A stretch of DNA of 31,481 nucleotides from Aphodosoma sp045631465 (GCA_045631465.1 JAZQUV010000016.1:1-31481); one strand, 5' to 3'. Counted from the stretch's first letter, positions 8,655 to 16,857 are shown. The notes: a model not told the origin generated them from the sequence alone. A program made the numbers and translations.

Positions 8655-8692
8655 AGAGGCAGAACTCATCACAGAGCTCTGCCTCTTTTTTT
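8655..8692 (+). terminator. Rho-independent terminator after the amidase gene
   Basis: The arms AGAGGCAGAACTC and GAGCTCTGCCTCT pair with one mismatch around a short loop, and a run of seven T follows. It ends the propeller-amidase transcript. Confidence 0.8.
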
Positions 8693-8699
8693 CCCTCAG

Positions 8700-9243
8700 T
8701 CCTACAAAAAACTCTCCCCCTGTTCATAGGGGGAGTGCCCAACGGGCGAGGGGGTTCAAATTAAATAAATTTAATCATTACCAGCTTCAAGTAGTAAAAT
8801 ATTCAACCCCTCAGTCCTACGGACATTGCCTTCGGCGACCTCCTTATCGCTCGGCATATCCCAAGCGAGCTTGGCATAGTGATTCAGAATTAAACTCCTC
8901 AGTCCTGCGGACAGCTCCCCTATAAACAGGGGAGCAATTATAAAATGCACCATCCCCAAAATTCTCCCCCTGTTCATATGGGATAGTTGTAGAATGCGCC
9001 ATTCCCCCAAACTCCTCCCCTGTTTATAGGGGAGGTGCCTGCAAGGCGGAGGGGTTCATTTCCCAAAAAATTGTCCACCTGTTCATAGGGGAAAAGTTGT
9101 AGAATGCGCCATCCCCAAAACTCCTCCCCTGTTTATAGGGGAACCGACGAACGAAGCAAGAGCAGAAACAAAGTTTACTTTGATTATGTCTTGCAAGGAG
9201 GAGGAAGACGAAGTCAAAGTGCCTGCAAGGCGGAGGGGTTCAT
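8700..9243. repeat. Nested array of GC-rich intergenic repeats
   Basis: This 540-base stretch has no gene. It is built from at least seven full or partial copies of a repeat with two parts: a hairpin CTCCCCTGTTTATAGGGGAG, then GTGCCTGCAAGGCGGAGGGG and a short A/T tail. Units at about 8711-8758, 9010-9058 and 9119-9240 read forward; units at about 8801-8850 and 8895-8938 read in reverse. A roughly 115-base block beginning near 8950 is repeated near 9060, sharing AGTTGTAGAATGCGCCAT. The last unit is split by 76 foreign bases (9143-9218). A similar sequence lies inside rsmE (19319-19368). The spacing and unit lengths are irregular, so this is not a CRISPR. Confidence 0.75.
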
Positions 9244-9260
9244 TTTTTCGCTAAAGGCTC

Positions 9261-9275
9261 AAAGACCTTCGATTC
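9261..9275 (+). repeat. Dispersed AAAGACCTTCGGTTC-type repeat
   Basis: AAAGACCTTCGATTC, one base different from the copies at 738-752 and 21995-22009 and, inverted, 366-380. All copies are intergenic and usually follow 'GGCTC' or 'GGATT'. Confidence 0.6.
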
Positions 9276-9315
9276 CTCATTCCACGGCTTCATGTCTAAA
9301 TATTAAACATAAATT

Positions 9316-9352
9316 ATAAAAAAAAGTCGAGCTTCGGATTGAAACTCGACTT
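9316..9352 (-). terminator. Rho-independent terminator after the HAF-repeat T9SS gene
   Basis: On the minus strand, AAGTCGAG and CTCGACTT form an 8-bp stem with a 13-base loop, followed by a run of about eight T. It sits 38 bases beyond the stop codon of the minus-strand gene. Confidence 0.8.
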
Positions 9353-9389
9353 ATATATTCTTGGAGTGTTAGAGTAATAAACTCGTAGA

Positions 9390-10856
9390 TTATTTCACAA
9401 CTACTTTGCTTGTAACTACATGGTTTGTGACAAGATATGCTTTAACGATGTAGATGCCGTTGTTGAGGTTAACTTTGAGTGAGCTAGTGTCGCCTGTGTG
9501 AGCCAATACTTTAGCACCAGTGATGCTGTAAACTTCAACCATAGTAGCGTTGCCAGAAAGGATGATTTCGCCATTAGCATAGTGAGCTGAAAGGTTGTTG
9601 TATGTTACATTTTCTACTGCAGTGAGTTCGACTGGTTCTACTTCATATGGTGAGCAGCTCAATTTAGCGCACCAGATGTTGCCTTTGAGAGCATCGCCAG
9701 CACCGATGAGAGTTTTGCCGTCGCCAGAAACACACCATACGATGCCAAGGTCGTCAGCGTCAGAACCAGGAACTTCTTCGGCAAGAGCATCGATCTGTGC
9801 AGCAGTGATGCCTTCGTATGCCAAAAGACATGCTTCGAGTTCGATGAATTTGCCATCTTTGTTGATGTATGGACGACCGAGAGGGTCAGCACCATTCACA
9901 CTTTTGAAGTATACGTTACCTTGGTTGTCGACGCAAGAAGCACCAGCATAACGACCTGTGCTGTTGATAGCTGTATAGTGTTTGAATTCGTCGTTGTCGA
10001 TGTCGTAGAGGAATGCTACTGATGGAACTTCAGGTGCTTCGATGCCTGTGCGTGGCACTGCATAGATGCGACCGCAAGCGTATTTACCATTGTGGCTCAT
10101 AGTTGCTTCTTCAACGAAAGAAACGAGGTCGTAGATGTCGAATTCGCGTTCGATAACAGTTGTAGTGTAGTTTTCGTCGCCACCGAATTGTACGAATGTA
10201 GTAGGCAAGTTGGTGCTACCAGCAGAAGGGAGCAAGTTGTAGTCCAAAGATACGAGATAGCGTTCGCCATCGTTTGACATGCCACGTACGATACCTGTTT
10301 CGCCTTTGACAGAGTCGCCCATGATTTCGGCATAACGAGTATAGTCGCGGAGTTTGAAGTCGTTGTCGATTTTACCATTTACCCAACGTACGATTACTTG
10401 TTCGGTTTGGCTTTTTGCTGCATAACCCATCATGATTGTGTCGGTGCCAACTACAGCCATAGTTGTTACATCGCCACCAGCGTTGTAGCCACGTGGAGTT
10501 GGGAGTGCAATCCATTCACCGTTGAGGTTGTAGGCTGGTTCGCCAAGAAAAGAACCACATACCAAAGAACCATCGTTGCTAATGCAATAAGCGTCACTCA
10601 TTACCTCTTCTTCGGTCAAGAAGATGCGTTCGCCTGTTTCGAGATTCCATTTAGATGCGTTGATTGTACCTGCTTGGTTTTCTGCGCCTGTCCAGAATGC
10701 AGAACCACAAGCCCATTTACCATTCTCTGAAATACCTTTTGGTTGTGCCATGTCTTTTGCAAAAAGATTCATCAACACGCCAGTTGGTTGTTCTTGAGCA
10801 AAAAGGGTTGTTGCAATGAGCAACATACCTGAAAATACAGAAGCTAATTTTTTCAT
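9390..10856 (-). CDS. T9SS-exported HAF-repeat (beta-propeller) protein
   Basis: 488 residues with a signal peptide (MKKLASVFSGMLLIATTLFAQ). The body contains spaced 'S.DG....G' blades: 'GISENGKWACGSAFW', 'CISNDGSLVCGSFLG', 'GMSNDGERYLVSLDY', 'TMSHNGKYACGRIYA' and 'CVSGDGKTLIGAGDA'. This pattern is that of extracellular HAF-type repeats and suggests a propeller. The last 75 residues form a T9SS type A sorting domain ('GEIILSGNATMVEVYSITGAKVLAH' in two parts, then 'LNNGIYIVKAY' and 'KVVVK'), so the protein should cross the outer membrane through the type IX system. No catalytic motif is recognisable; ligand and role are unknown. It has its own promoter (10927-10958) and terminator, so it is a single-gene unit. 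Confidence 0.8.
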   Translation of the reverse strand: MKKLASVFSGMLLIATTLFAQEQPTGVLMNLFAKDMAQPKGISENGKWACGSAFWTGAENQAGTINASKWNLETGERIFLTEEEVMSDAYCISNDGSLVCGSFLGEPAYNLNGEWIALPTPRGYNAGGDVTTMAVVGTDTIMMGYAAKSQTEQVIVRWVNGKIDNDFKLRDYTRYAEIMGDSVKGETGIVRGMSNDGERYLVSLDYNLLPSAGSTNLPTTFVQFGGDENYTTTVIEREFDIYDLVSFVEEATMSHNGKYACGRIYAVPRTGIEAPEVPSVAFLYDIDNDEFKHYTAINSTGRYAGASCVDNQGNVYFKSVNGADPLGRPYINKDGKFIELEACLLAYEGITAAQIDALAEEVPGSDADDLGIVWCVSGDGKTLIGAGDALKGNIWCAKLSCSPYEVEPVELTAVENVTYNNLSAHYANGEIILSGNATMVEVYSITGAKVLAHTGDTSSLKVNLNNGIYIVKAYLVTNHVVTSKVVVK

Positions 10857-10926
10857 ATAAATATCAATTAATTAGTAAGTTAGTAATATCAAATGAAGAT
10901 AATGCCTCAATGTGTTATTGAGACTG

Positions 10927-10958
10927 CAAAGTTACGAAAAAAAATGTATATTTTGCAA
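10927..10958 (-). promoter_or_regulatory. Promoter for the HAF-repeat T9SS gene
   Basis: On the minus strand a TAACTTTG -7 box (10927-10934) has a TTG 21 bases upstream (10956-10958). The leader would be about 65 bases. Confidence 0.6.
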
Positions 10959-10988
10959 CAAAAGTTGTGTTTTTTTTTTCATGCTACG

Positions 10989-12158
10989 TTAGCACATGCG
11001 GTGGAGGTAGTCTTCAAATGTGTAGCGACGGAGTAGTTCGATTGTGCCATCGAGGCGGCGCAGTGCTATGGATGGATGGGTTATGCCGTTGAACATGTGG
11101 GTTTTGACATTGGTGTAGTGGTTCATGTCTTCAAACACAATGCGTTCGCCGACTTTCAACTCGTGGTCGAATGCCCATGAGCCTACGAAGTCGCCCGATA
11201 GGCAACTGTTGCCTCCCATGCGGTAGTTGTGAGCTGAGAGTTGCTCTTCTCCTTCTTCGATAATAGTTGCGCCAATGATTTTTGGTTGATATGGCATCTC
11301 AAGGCAGTCGGGCATGTGGCATGCAAAGCTGACGTCGACTATGGCTGTGCGGATGCCGTGGTTTTCGACAATGTCTTGTATCTCAGAGACTAATACGCCA
11401 GTGCGCCATACGTGTGCCGAACCTGGTTCGAGGATAACATGGAGATGTGGATGGCGCGATTTGAAACCTTGGAGCAATTGGATGAGGTGCTCGGTGTCGT
11501 AGCCAGCACGGGTCATGAGGTGACCACCGCCCATATTGATCCATTTGACTTGTGAGAGCCATGGGGCAAAGCGTTCTTCAACTACGCGGAGTGTGTTTTC
11601 TAGGTCGTAGGATGTTGATTCGCAGAGTGTGTGAAAGTGGAGACCCTCGATGCCAGCTGGGAGTTGGGCAGGGAGTTGGTCGCGAATGATGCCAAAGCGC
11701 GAACCTGGCGCACATGGGTTGTAGAGGTCGGTTTCGACATCGGAATACTCGGGGTTGATACGCACACCACATGAGATGCCATAGCGTTCGACTACAGCTC
11801 GATGACGCTCGTATTGAGCTAGTGAGTTGAAGGTGATGTGCGACGAGCATTGGGCTATGGTTTCGATTTCGGAGTCTTTGTAGACTGGGGCAAAGGTGTG
11901 TGCCTTAGAGCCTAGATATTCGTAAGCCAATCGTGCTTCGGAGAGCGACGAGGCTGTAGAGTGGGGGATGTATTGTCGTGTGATATCGAAGAGTTTCCAT
12001 ATGGCAAAGGCTTTGAATGCCATGATGATTTCGACACCTGCTCGGTCGGCAACTGATTTGACTAATTGGAGATTGCGATGTAGGAGTTCTTCTTCGACTA
12101 CATAGCATGGCGATGGAATGTCGCTTGTGTTGTAGTCATATTGAGTGAATGTGTTCAT
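10989..12158 (-). CDS. nspC: Carboxynorspermidine/carboxyspermidine decarboxylase
   Basis: A 389-residue PLP enzyme of the fold III (alanine racemase-like) decarboxylase group. It removes CO2 from carboxynorspermidine or carboxyspermidine in the alternative route to (nor)spermidine. The start 'DIPSPCYVVEEELLHRNL' is characteristic. K49 in 'IMAFKAFA' is the expected PLP Schiff-base lysine. Other family landmarks are 'STASSLSEARLAYE', 'GLHFHTLCES', 'WINMGGGHLMT', 'LEPGSAHVW' and 'GGNSCLSGDFVG', the last carrying the active-site cysteine region. The length fits the family. The partner carboxyspermidine dehydrogenase is not in this window. A promoter-like -7 box lies in the 153-base space shared with the divergent ApbE-TlpA gene. 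Confidence 0.93.
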   Translation of the reverse strand: MNTFTQYDYNTSDIPSPCYVVEEELLHRNLQLVKSVADRAGVEIIMAFKAFAIWKLFDITRQYIPHSTASSLSEARLAYEYLGSKAHTFAPVYKDSEIETIAQCSSHITFNSLAQYERHRAVVERYGISCGVRINPEYSDVETDLYNPCAPGSRFGIIRDQLPAQLPAGIEGLHFHTLCESTSYDLENTLRVVEERFAPWLSQVKWINMGGGHLMTRAGYDTEHLIQLLQGFKSRHPHLHVILEPGSAHVWRTGVLVSEIQDIVENHGIRTAIVDVSFACHMPDCLEMPYQPKIIGATIIEEGEEQLSAHNYRMGGNSCLSGDFVGSWAFDHELKVGERIVFEDMNHYTNVKTHMFNGITHPSIALRRLDGTIELLRRYTFEDYLHRMC

Positions 12159-12221
12159 AGTCTATGTATTGGGTAATTAATTTAATGGTGTAGTTTTGTG
12201 GTGGTATTTATAAAGCAAGTG

Positions 12222-12229
12222 CAAATTTA
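12222..12229 (-). promoter_or_regulatory. Probable -7 box for nspC
   Basis: The minus strand reads TAAATTTG, a fit to TAnnTTTG, 64 bases before the nspC start. No clear -33 TTTG is visible at the usual distance. Confidence 0.45.
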
Positions 12230-12275
12230 CAAAAAAAAGTTGAGTTGAATTGTTAGTTTTATGAAAAAAAAATTG

Positions 12276-12283
12276 TACTTTTG
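12276..12283 (+). promoter_or_regulatory. Probable -7 box for the ApbE-TlpA gene
   Basis: TACTTTTG matches TAnnTTTG and lies 28 bases before the ATG. The nearest TTG (12250-12252) is 23 bases upstream, a little far. It forms a divergent pair with the nspC box. Confidence 0.55.
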
Positions 12284-12311
12284 CAATCAATATAAATAAT
12301 AAGGATAAATT

Positions 12312-13751
12312 ATGAATAAAAAAAGTATTATTTCGCTTCTCTTGGCTATTGTGGCATTGGTTATGCTGTTTTTTTATGATGCTGGCGAGAAGAAAGAGTA
12401 TCTCCATCGTGATGGTTTTGTGTTTGGCACGATGTATAGTGTGACTTATTCTAATCCAGAGGCGCAAGATTTGTCGGTAGAGATAGGTCGTGCGTTGGAT
12501 GCTGTCAATAATTCGTTGTCGATGTTCAATGCCGAAAGTACGATTGCTAGGGTTAATAATAATGAGTCTGTTGTGTTGGACTCGTTGTTTATAGTTGTGT
12601 GGGAGAAGGGGCAAGAGGTGAGTCGTGCAACCGATGGTGCGTTTGATATGACTGTGGCTCCGTTGGTTGACCTTTGGGGTTTTGGATTGAAGAATAAGTC
12701 GGTTGTGACCGATGCGGAGGTGGATAGTCTTCGTCAATTTGTGGGTTATGAGCAGGCTGTGTTAGAGAATGGTGTGATACGTAAGAGCTTTGCCGAGATG
12801 CGTATCGATGCTGGTGCTATTGCTAAGGGGTATGCGTGCGATGTGGTGGCAGATACTTTGGAGGCGTATGGTTGTACGGACTATTGCATTGAGATAGGTG
12901 GTGAATTGGTGGTGAAAGGTAAGAATCCGAAGGGTGTGAATTGGCATATTGCTATAAATAAACCGGTTAACGATTCGACTTGCACCAATAGCGAGATACA
13001 AGAGGTGGTGGAATTGACCGATTGTGGTATGGCTACGAGTGGAAATTATCGCAACTATTATGAGTTGGATGGTAAGAAATATTCGCATACGATTGACCCT
13101 CGCACGGGTTATCCTGTTGAGCATAATTTGTTGAGTGCTACGATTATTGCGCCTGATTGTATGACTGCCGATGCTTGGGCTACGGCTTGTATGGTGGCAG
13201 GATTGGAGAAGGCGCAGGAGTGGATATCTGCTAATGATGATATCAGAGGGTATTTGATTTATGAGGAGAATGGTGAGTTGAAAACTTGGGATTCGGAGTC
13301 TCGTGGTTATATTGTGAAGGTGGGGGATATGGCTCCTGACTTTGAGTTGGATATGGACAATGGTGAGAAGTTGCACCTATCGGCGTTGCGTGGTAAGGTG
13401 GTTATGTTGCAATTCACGGCTTCGTGGTGTGGTATTTGTCGCAGGGAGATGCCTTTTATTGAGAGTGATATTTGGCAAAAACATAAGGATGATAAGGATT
13501 TTGTGCTTGTGGGGATTGACCGCGAGGAGAGTGCCGACAAGGTGACTTATTTGCGTGAGGTGACTGGCATTACTTATCCATTGGCGTATGATGTGGCAAG
13601 TGAGGCTTTTTGTAAGTATGCACATTCGTCGGCTGGTATCACACGTAATGTGTTGATTGACAAGAAGGGTCGCATTGTGATGCTTACGCGTAAGTTCGAC
13701 GAGAAGGAGTTTGGCGAGTTGTGTGATAAGATTGATGAGATGTTGAAGTAA
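12312..13751 (+). CDS. ApbE-like FAD:protein FMN transferase fused to a TlpA-like thioredoxin domain
   Basis: 479 residues in one uninterrupted frame. An N-terminal hydrophobic segment (about 5-21) is a signal anchor without a lipobox, so the protein should face the periplasm. Residues about 30-325 are ApbE: 'FGTMYSVTY', 'DGAFDMTVAPLVDLWGFG', 'RIDAGAIAKGYACD', 'EIGGELVVKGKNP', the 'IDPRTGYPVEH' motif (D262-G266), and a metal-site 'MTADAWATACMVAG'. Such enzymes attach FMN from FAD to Thr/Ser of target proteins, for example Rnf or Nqr subunits. Residues about 335-479 are an AhpC/TSA-like domain beginning 'VGDMAPDFELDMDNG', with redox motif W372-C373-G-I-C376 and 'GITRNVLIDKKGRIV'. The fusion suggests that flavinylation is coupled to thiol redox control, or that one chain serves two envelope redox jobs. 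The target protein is not in this window. Confidence 0.9.
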   Translation: MNKKSIISLLLAIVALVMLFFYDAGEKKEYLHRDGFVFGTMYSVTYSNPEAQDLSVEIGRALDAVNNSLSMFNAESTIARVNNNESVVLDSLFIVVWEKGQEVSRATDGAFDMTVAPLVDLWGFGLKNKSVVTDAEVDSLRQFVGYEQAVLENGVIRKSFAEMRIDAGAIAKGYACDVVADTLEAYGCTDYCIEIGGELVVKGKNPKGVNWHIAINKPVNDSTCTNSEIQEVVELTDCGMATSGNYRNYYELDGKKYSHTIDPRTGYPVEHNLLSATIIAPDCMTADAWATACMVAGLEKAQEWISANDDIRGYLIYEENGELKTWDSESRGYIVKVGDMAPDFELDMDNGEKLHLSALRGKVVMLQFTASWCGICRREMPFIESDIWQKHKDDKDFVLVGIDREESADKVTYLREVTGITYPLAYDVASEAFCKYAHSSAGITRNVLIDKKGRIVMLTRKFDEKEFGELCDKIDEMLK

Positions 13752-13770
13752 TGTAGTTTTTTATTGTGAA

Positions 13771-13875
13771 ATACACACTGAGAGTGTGTGTCTGTTTTCT
13801 TCGGCATAGGTTGCTTGAAGGTAGGGTGAGGGTAGGGTGAATTTTGGGTGGTTGATACACACTGTGAGTGGGTAT
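13771..13875 (+). repeat. Paired-palindrome repeat element, copy B
   Basis: ATACACACTGAGAGTGTGTG at 13771 and ATACACACTGTGAGTGGGTA at 13855 bracket about 64 bases containing GGTTGCTTGAAGGTAGGG and GGGTGAATTTTGGG. It matches copy C (25619-25723) along its length, including TTTTATTGTGAA just upstream. It begins 20 bases after the ApbE-TlpA stop codon. Confidence 0.85.
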
Positions 13876-13890
13876 TGTGATGGATATAGA

Positions 13891-13924
13891 AAAAGGGTTG
13901 CAATTGGTAGATTGCAACCCTTTT
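13891..13924. terminator. Bidirectional terminator between convergent genes
   Basis: AAAAGGGTTGCAAT and ATTGCAACCCTTTT form a perfect 14-bp stem with a 6-base loop. With A and T runs on both sides it can stop both the ApbE-TlpA transcript (+) and the lipoprotein transcript (-). Confidence 0.85.
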
Positions 13925-13940
13925 GTTATTGAATAAATTG

Positions 13941-14444
13941 TTATTTAAGTGTATTGAGTAATACGTTGATAGCATCGATTGTGTCTTGGTTTTCTTTCAC
14001 CCAATTTTGAGTGTTGGTGATGCCTGATTGTGTTTTTTGTGCGGCATCGCTATTTGCGATTTTTTCGACCAATGTGTTCACTACTGCATCGGCATTTTCT
14101 TCGTTGATGAGTTCGCCTGATTTGGCTTTTAGGCCTTCGACAAATACGTTGTATTGCGATTTGTCTTTATAAGTGGCTTTGATAATTTTGGCATTTTGTA
14201 CGATGACAGCCATTTGGAGATATGTGGTTGGGTCTTCGTAGTTGATTTTGCCATTTGTCTTTTTTTGGTCAGAGAAGAACTTCAACGCAGCACCCAATTG
14301 TTCGCCAGCTTTGAATAGTTCGCTTTGGGTTGTGGTGTTGGTAGTTTGGTTTGATAGTTGTGCAGCAGTGCTTTGGGTTGTGCCACATGCGGCAAAGCAA
14401 ATGATTGCAATTGCTACGCAGATAGGGAGAAGTAGTTTTTTCAT
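13941..14444 (-). CDS. Hypothetical lipoprotein (167 aa)
   Basis: The start is a lipoprotein signal: two lysines, a hydrophobic stretch and a lipobox FAAC with C20 as the lipidated residue, followed by a Thr/Gln/Ser-rich linker (about 21-42). The rest is mostly helical and charged, with no cysteine or obvious catalytic motif. It contains 'GEQLGAALKFFSDQ', 'YLQMAVIVQNAKIIKATYKD' and 'NTLVEKIANSDAAQ'. I do not recognise the family. It probably sits on the periplasmic side of a membrane. It is a single-gene unit: the iorAB terminator lies just upstream and a shared terminator just downstream. Confidence 0.75.
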   Translation of the reverse strand: MKKLLLPICVAIAIICFAACGTTQSTAAQLSNQTTNTTTQSELFKAGEQLGAALKFFSDQKKTNGKINYEDPTTYLQMAVIVQNAKIIKATYKDKSQYNVFVEGLKAKSGELINEENADAVVNTLVEKIANSDAAQKTQSGITNTQNWVKENQDTIDAINVLLNTLK

Positions 14445-14463
14445 AATTGTTATTTTGTTTATT

Positions 14464-14504
14464 ATAAAGTATGACTTACTGAGGTTTTCAGCAAGTCATA
14501 CTTT
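14464..14504 (-). terminator. Terminator after iorB
   Basis: AGTATGACTTACTGA and TTCAGCAAGTCATACT pair with one mismatch around a short loop. On the minus strand a T-rich tract follows. It separates iorB from the lipoprotein gene. Confidence 0.75.
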
Positions 14505-14522
14505 TATTGTTTATGATGTTAA

Positions 14523-15101
14523 TTACATTTTGTCGGCAACGGCACGACCAGCACGGAGTGCGTCGATGTTGGCATTCACGATAGCTTCGCCTTTGCGACC
14601 GAAGTTGCTACGTACAGCATCTTCGAGTTTTTCGATGTCGATACCGAGATATTTAGAAGCAGCACCAAGAACAACCATGTTAGTGCCTTTTGGGTTGTGA
14701 ACCTCTTTTGCGATAGTATCTGCGTCGAACACGATGCTATGTGGCAATTTGTTGATTTCGGCGATGATAGCCTCTTTTTCAGGGTAGTTAGGGATGTTGA
14801 TGAATGGATTTTCGTTAGTGATTACCCAACCATCTTTGCTGAGGAATGGGAGGTAGCGAAGTGCTTCCATTGGTTCAACTGAAAGGATGATGTCGCATTC
14901 GCCTTCAGGGATAAGGTCAGATGCGATAGGTTTGTCGCTGATACGAAGGTGAGATTGTACGTCGCCACCACGTTGACTCATACCGTGAGTTTCGGCTTGT
15001 TTCATATACCAACCCATGTCGAGGGCAGCTTTTGAGATAATTGCAGCAGAACTTAAGGCACCCATACCGCCTACGCCACAAAGGATAATATCTATTTTCA
15101 T
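14523..15101 (-). CDS. iorB: Indolepyruvate:ferredoxin oxidoreductase, beta subunit
   Basis: 192 residues of the 2-oxoacid:ferredoxin oxidoreductase gamma-type domain. With the alpha subunit upstream it oxidatively decarboxylates aryl pyruvates, made by transamination of Trp, Phe and Tyr, to aryl-acetyl-CoA and reduces ferredoxin (family knowledge). Visible landmarks are the N-terminal 'IILCGVGGMGALSSAAIIS' Rossmann-like loop, 'AETHGMSQRGGDVQSHLRI', 'LSVEPMEALRYL' and 'NMVVLGAASKYLGI'. The length is usual. It lies 151 bases downstream of iorA on the same strand; the gap carries T-rich and CCTCATTTCTCATTCC-like repeat debris but no clear promoter, so the two are probably co-transcribed. A terminator follows. 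Confidence 0.92.
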   Translation of the reverse strand: MKIDIILCGVGGMGALSSAAIISKAALDMGWYMKQAETHGMSQRGGDVQSHLRISDKPIASDLIPEGECDIILSVEPMEALRYLPFLSKDGWVITNENPFINIPNYPEKEAIIAEINKLPHSIVFDADTIAKEVHNPKGTNMVVLGAASKYLGIDIEKLEDAVRSNFGRKGEAIVNANIDALRAGRAVADKM

Positions 15102-15252
15102 ATTGATTTTTTTATTTTTTTTGAGACAAGAGTACAGGATGACACGCTGTGTTTGGCTCTTGTAATCTTTGTCTTTGTGTAGTTTATAATTTTTTGTAAC
15201 TGTTTATGTGTGAATTTTGGTGAGAAATTCCTCATTTCTCATTCCTAATTCC

Positions 15253-16857
15253 TCATTGTTTTTTAGCAGCTTTGAGACGTTTGTTCAATGCCACGATACA
15301 TTCGCGACGTGGGATGATGACAGAAACACCTTTGTAAGCGATTTCTTCTTTCATGATAGCCACGTTTTCTTCGAAGTATTTTTTGAGTGGATTGATTACA
15401 CGGATGTGAGCTGGGTCAACGCCAAGACCAGTACAGATGCTTTCGATGCGACCTGTAGCCGATGATTTTTGTGAACCTGTCATACCTGTGATGCCGTTGT
15501 CGAGGATGATAACTGTTACGTTAGCATTGTCAACGCAGCAATCCAACAAGCCAGTCATACCTGAGTGAGTGAATGTAGAGTCACCGATAACTGCTACTGA
15601 TGGCAACAAGTCAGCTTCCGAAGCACCTTTAGCCATTGTGATAGAAGCACCCATATCTACAGTAGAGTAGATAGCTTGGAATGGAGGCAATGCACCGAGT
15701 GTGTAGCAACCGATATCAGAGAATACACGACCACCAGGGAACGATTTCATAGCTTCGTTCAATGCTGTGTATGAGTCGATGTGAGGACATCCGTCGCACA
15801 ATTTTGGAGGACGTGGAGCTACGAGTGATGGGATTGGCATACCTTCTTTAACTTCCAATCCGAGAGCTTTGCCTACGAGGTTTGGAGAAAGTTCGCCTAC
15901 GCGTGGCAATGTGCCATCCAAGCGACCTTTAACTGCTTTGCCTTTGTTGAGCATGCCGCGGAGGAGGCGTTCGTAGAGTGGTTGACCTTCTTCAAGGATA
16001 AGCACCTCTTCGCATTCTTCATACAAGCGGTTAATCATAGCCTCTGGCATAGGGTATTGGCTGATTTTCACTACAGGATATGGACATTCTGAGTCGCGGA
16101 AGTTTTCCATCAAGTAGTTGTAAGAGATACCGCAAGCGATGATACCGAGTTTTTTGTTAGGACCATCGATATATTTGTTGAAACCGCTAGTTTCAGCTTC
16201 TTTCATCAATTCTGGTTGTTTTGCCAAAAGTTCGTTGTATTGACGACGAGCTACTGCTGGCAACAAGATATATTGCATCTTGTTTTCAGGCATTTTAAGC
16301 GCGTTTTGTGGAGTAACTTCAGCACGACGAGCAACACCAGCACGTGAGTGAGCCATACGTGTTGTTACGCGCATCATCACTGGCAAATGGAATTTTTCTG
16401 ACAATTCATAGCCATAGTGAACCATGTCGTAAGCCTCTTGTTGGTTAGATGGTTCGAGGCATGGAATGAATGCGAAATCAGCATAGAAGCGAGAGTCTTG
16501 TTCGTTTTGTGATGAGTGCATTGAAGGGTCGTCGGCAGCAAGATAAATCAAACCACCGTTAGCACCTGTGATAGCAGAGTTTACGAAACAGTCAGCTGCC
16601 ACGTTGATACCCACGTGTTTACAGCAGAACAACGCACGTTTGCCTGCATAACTCATACCAAGAGCTGCTTCCATAGCTGTTTTTTCGTTAGCGCACCATT
16701 CGCTGCGGATGCCCAACTCTTTAGCCAATTTTGAGTCTTGGATAAACTCTGTGATTTCAGTTGATGGAGTACCAGGATAAGCAAATACTCCCGAAAGACC
16801 TGCATCAATTGCAGCCTGAGCGATAGCTTCGTCGCCCAACATCAATAATTTTTCCAT
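15253..16857 (-). CDS. iorA: Indolepyruvate:ferredoxin oxidoreductase, alpha subunit (no C-terminal ferredoxin domain)
   Basis: 534 residues. The pyrimidine-binding half starts 'LLMLGDEAIAQAAIDAGLSGVFAYPGTPSTEI' in segments, with the 'NEKTAMEAALGMSYAG' helix. The TPP-binding half has 'PPKLCDGCPHIDSY', 'FSDIGCYTLGALPPF', and the TPP/Mg motif 'VAVIGDSTFTHSG' to 'ILDNGITGMTGSQ'. It forms the active site that decarboxylates aryl pyruvates. The chain stops shortly after 'GVSVIIPRRECIV', with a lysine-rich tail. The two 4Fe-4S clusters of archaeal IorA (CxxCxxC-type ferredoxin end) are missing. From memory this short form is normal in Bacteroidales, so it is not a truncation. A promoter lies at 16909-16937. 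Confidence 0.93.
   Translation of the reverse strand: MEKLLMLGDEAIAQAAIDAGLSGVFAYPGTPSTEITEFIQDSKLAKELGIRSEWCANEKTAMEAALGMSYAGKRALFCCKHVGINVAADCFVNSAITGANGGLIYLAADDPSMHSSQNEQDSRFYADFAFIPCLEPSNQQEAYDMVHYGYELSEKFHLPVMMRVTTRMAHSRAGVARRAEVTPQNALKMPENKMQYILLPAVARRQYNELLAKQPELMKEAETSGFNKYIDGPNKKLGIIACGISYNYLMENFRDSECPYPVVKISQYPMPEAMINRLYEECEEVLILEEGQPLYERLLRGMLNKGKAVKGRLDGTLPRVGELSPNLVGKALGLEVKEGMPIPSLVAPRPPKLCDGCPHIDSYTALNEAMKSFPGGRVFSDIGCYTLGALPPFQAIYSTVDMGASITMAKGASEADLLPSVAVIGDSTFTHSGMTGLLDCCVDNANVTVIILDNGITGMTGSQKSSATGRIESICTGLGVDPAHIRVINPLKKYFEENVAIMKEEIAYKGVSVIIPRRECIVALNKRLKAAKKQ

Noticed and set aside
8700..9243. CRISPR array
   Set aside because: The units differ in length, occur in both orientations and have no unique spacers of even size. 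No cas gene is present.
9104..9319. Plus-strand frame of 71 codons
   Set aside because: It runs entirely through repeat units and the inserted 76 bases, with no ribosome-binding signal or motif.
15253..15300. Frameshift truncation of IorA that removed a ferredoxin domain
   Set aside because: The downstream 150 bases contain no cysteine-rich frame on the minus strand, and the chain ends cleanly after a lysine-rich tail.
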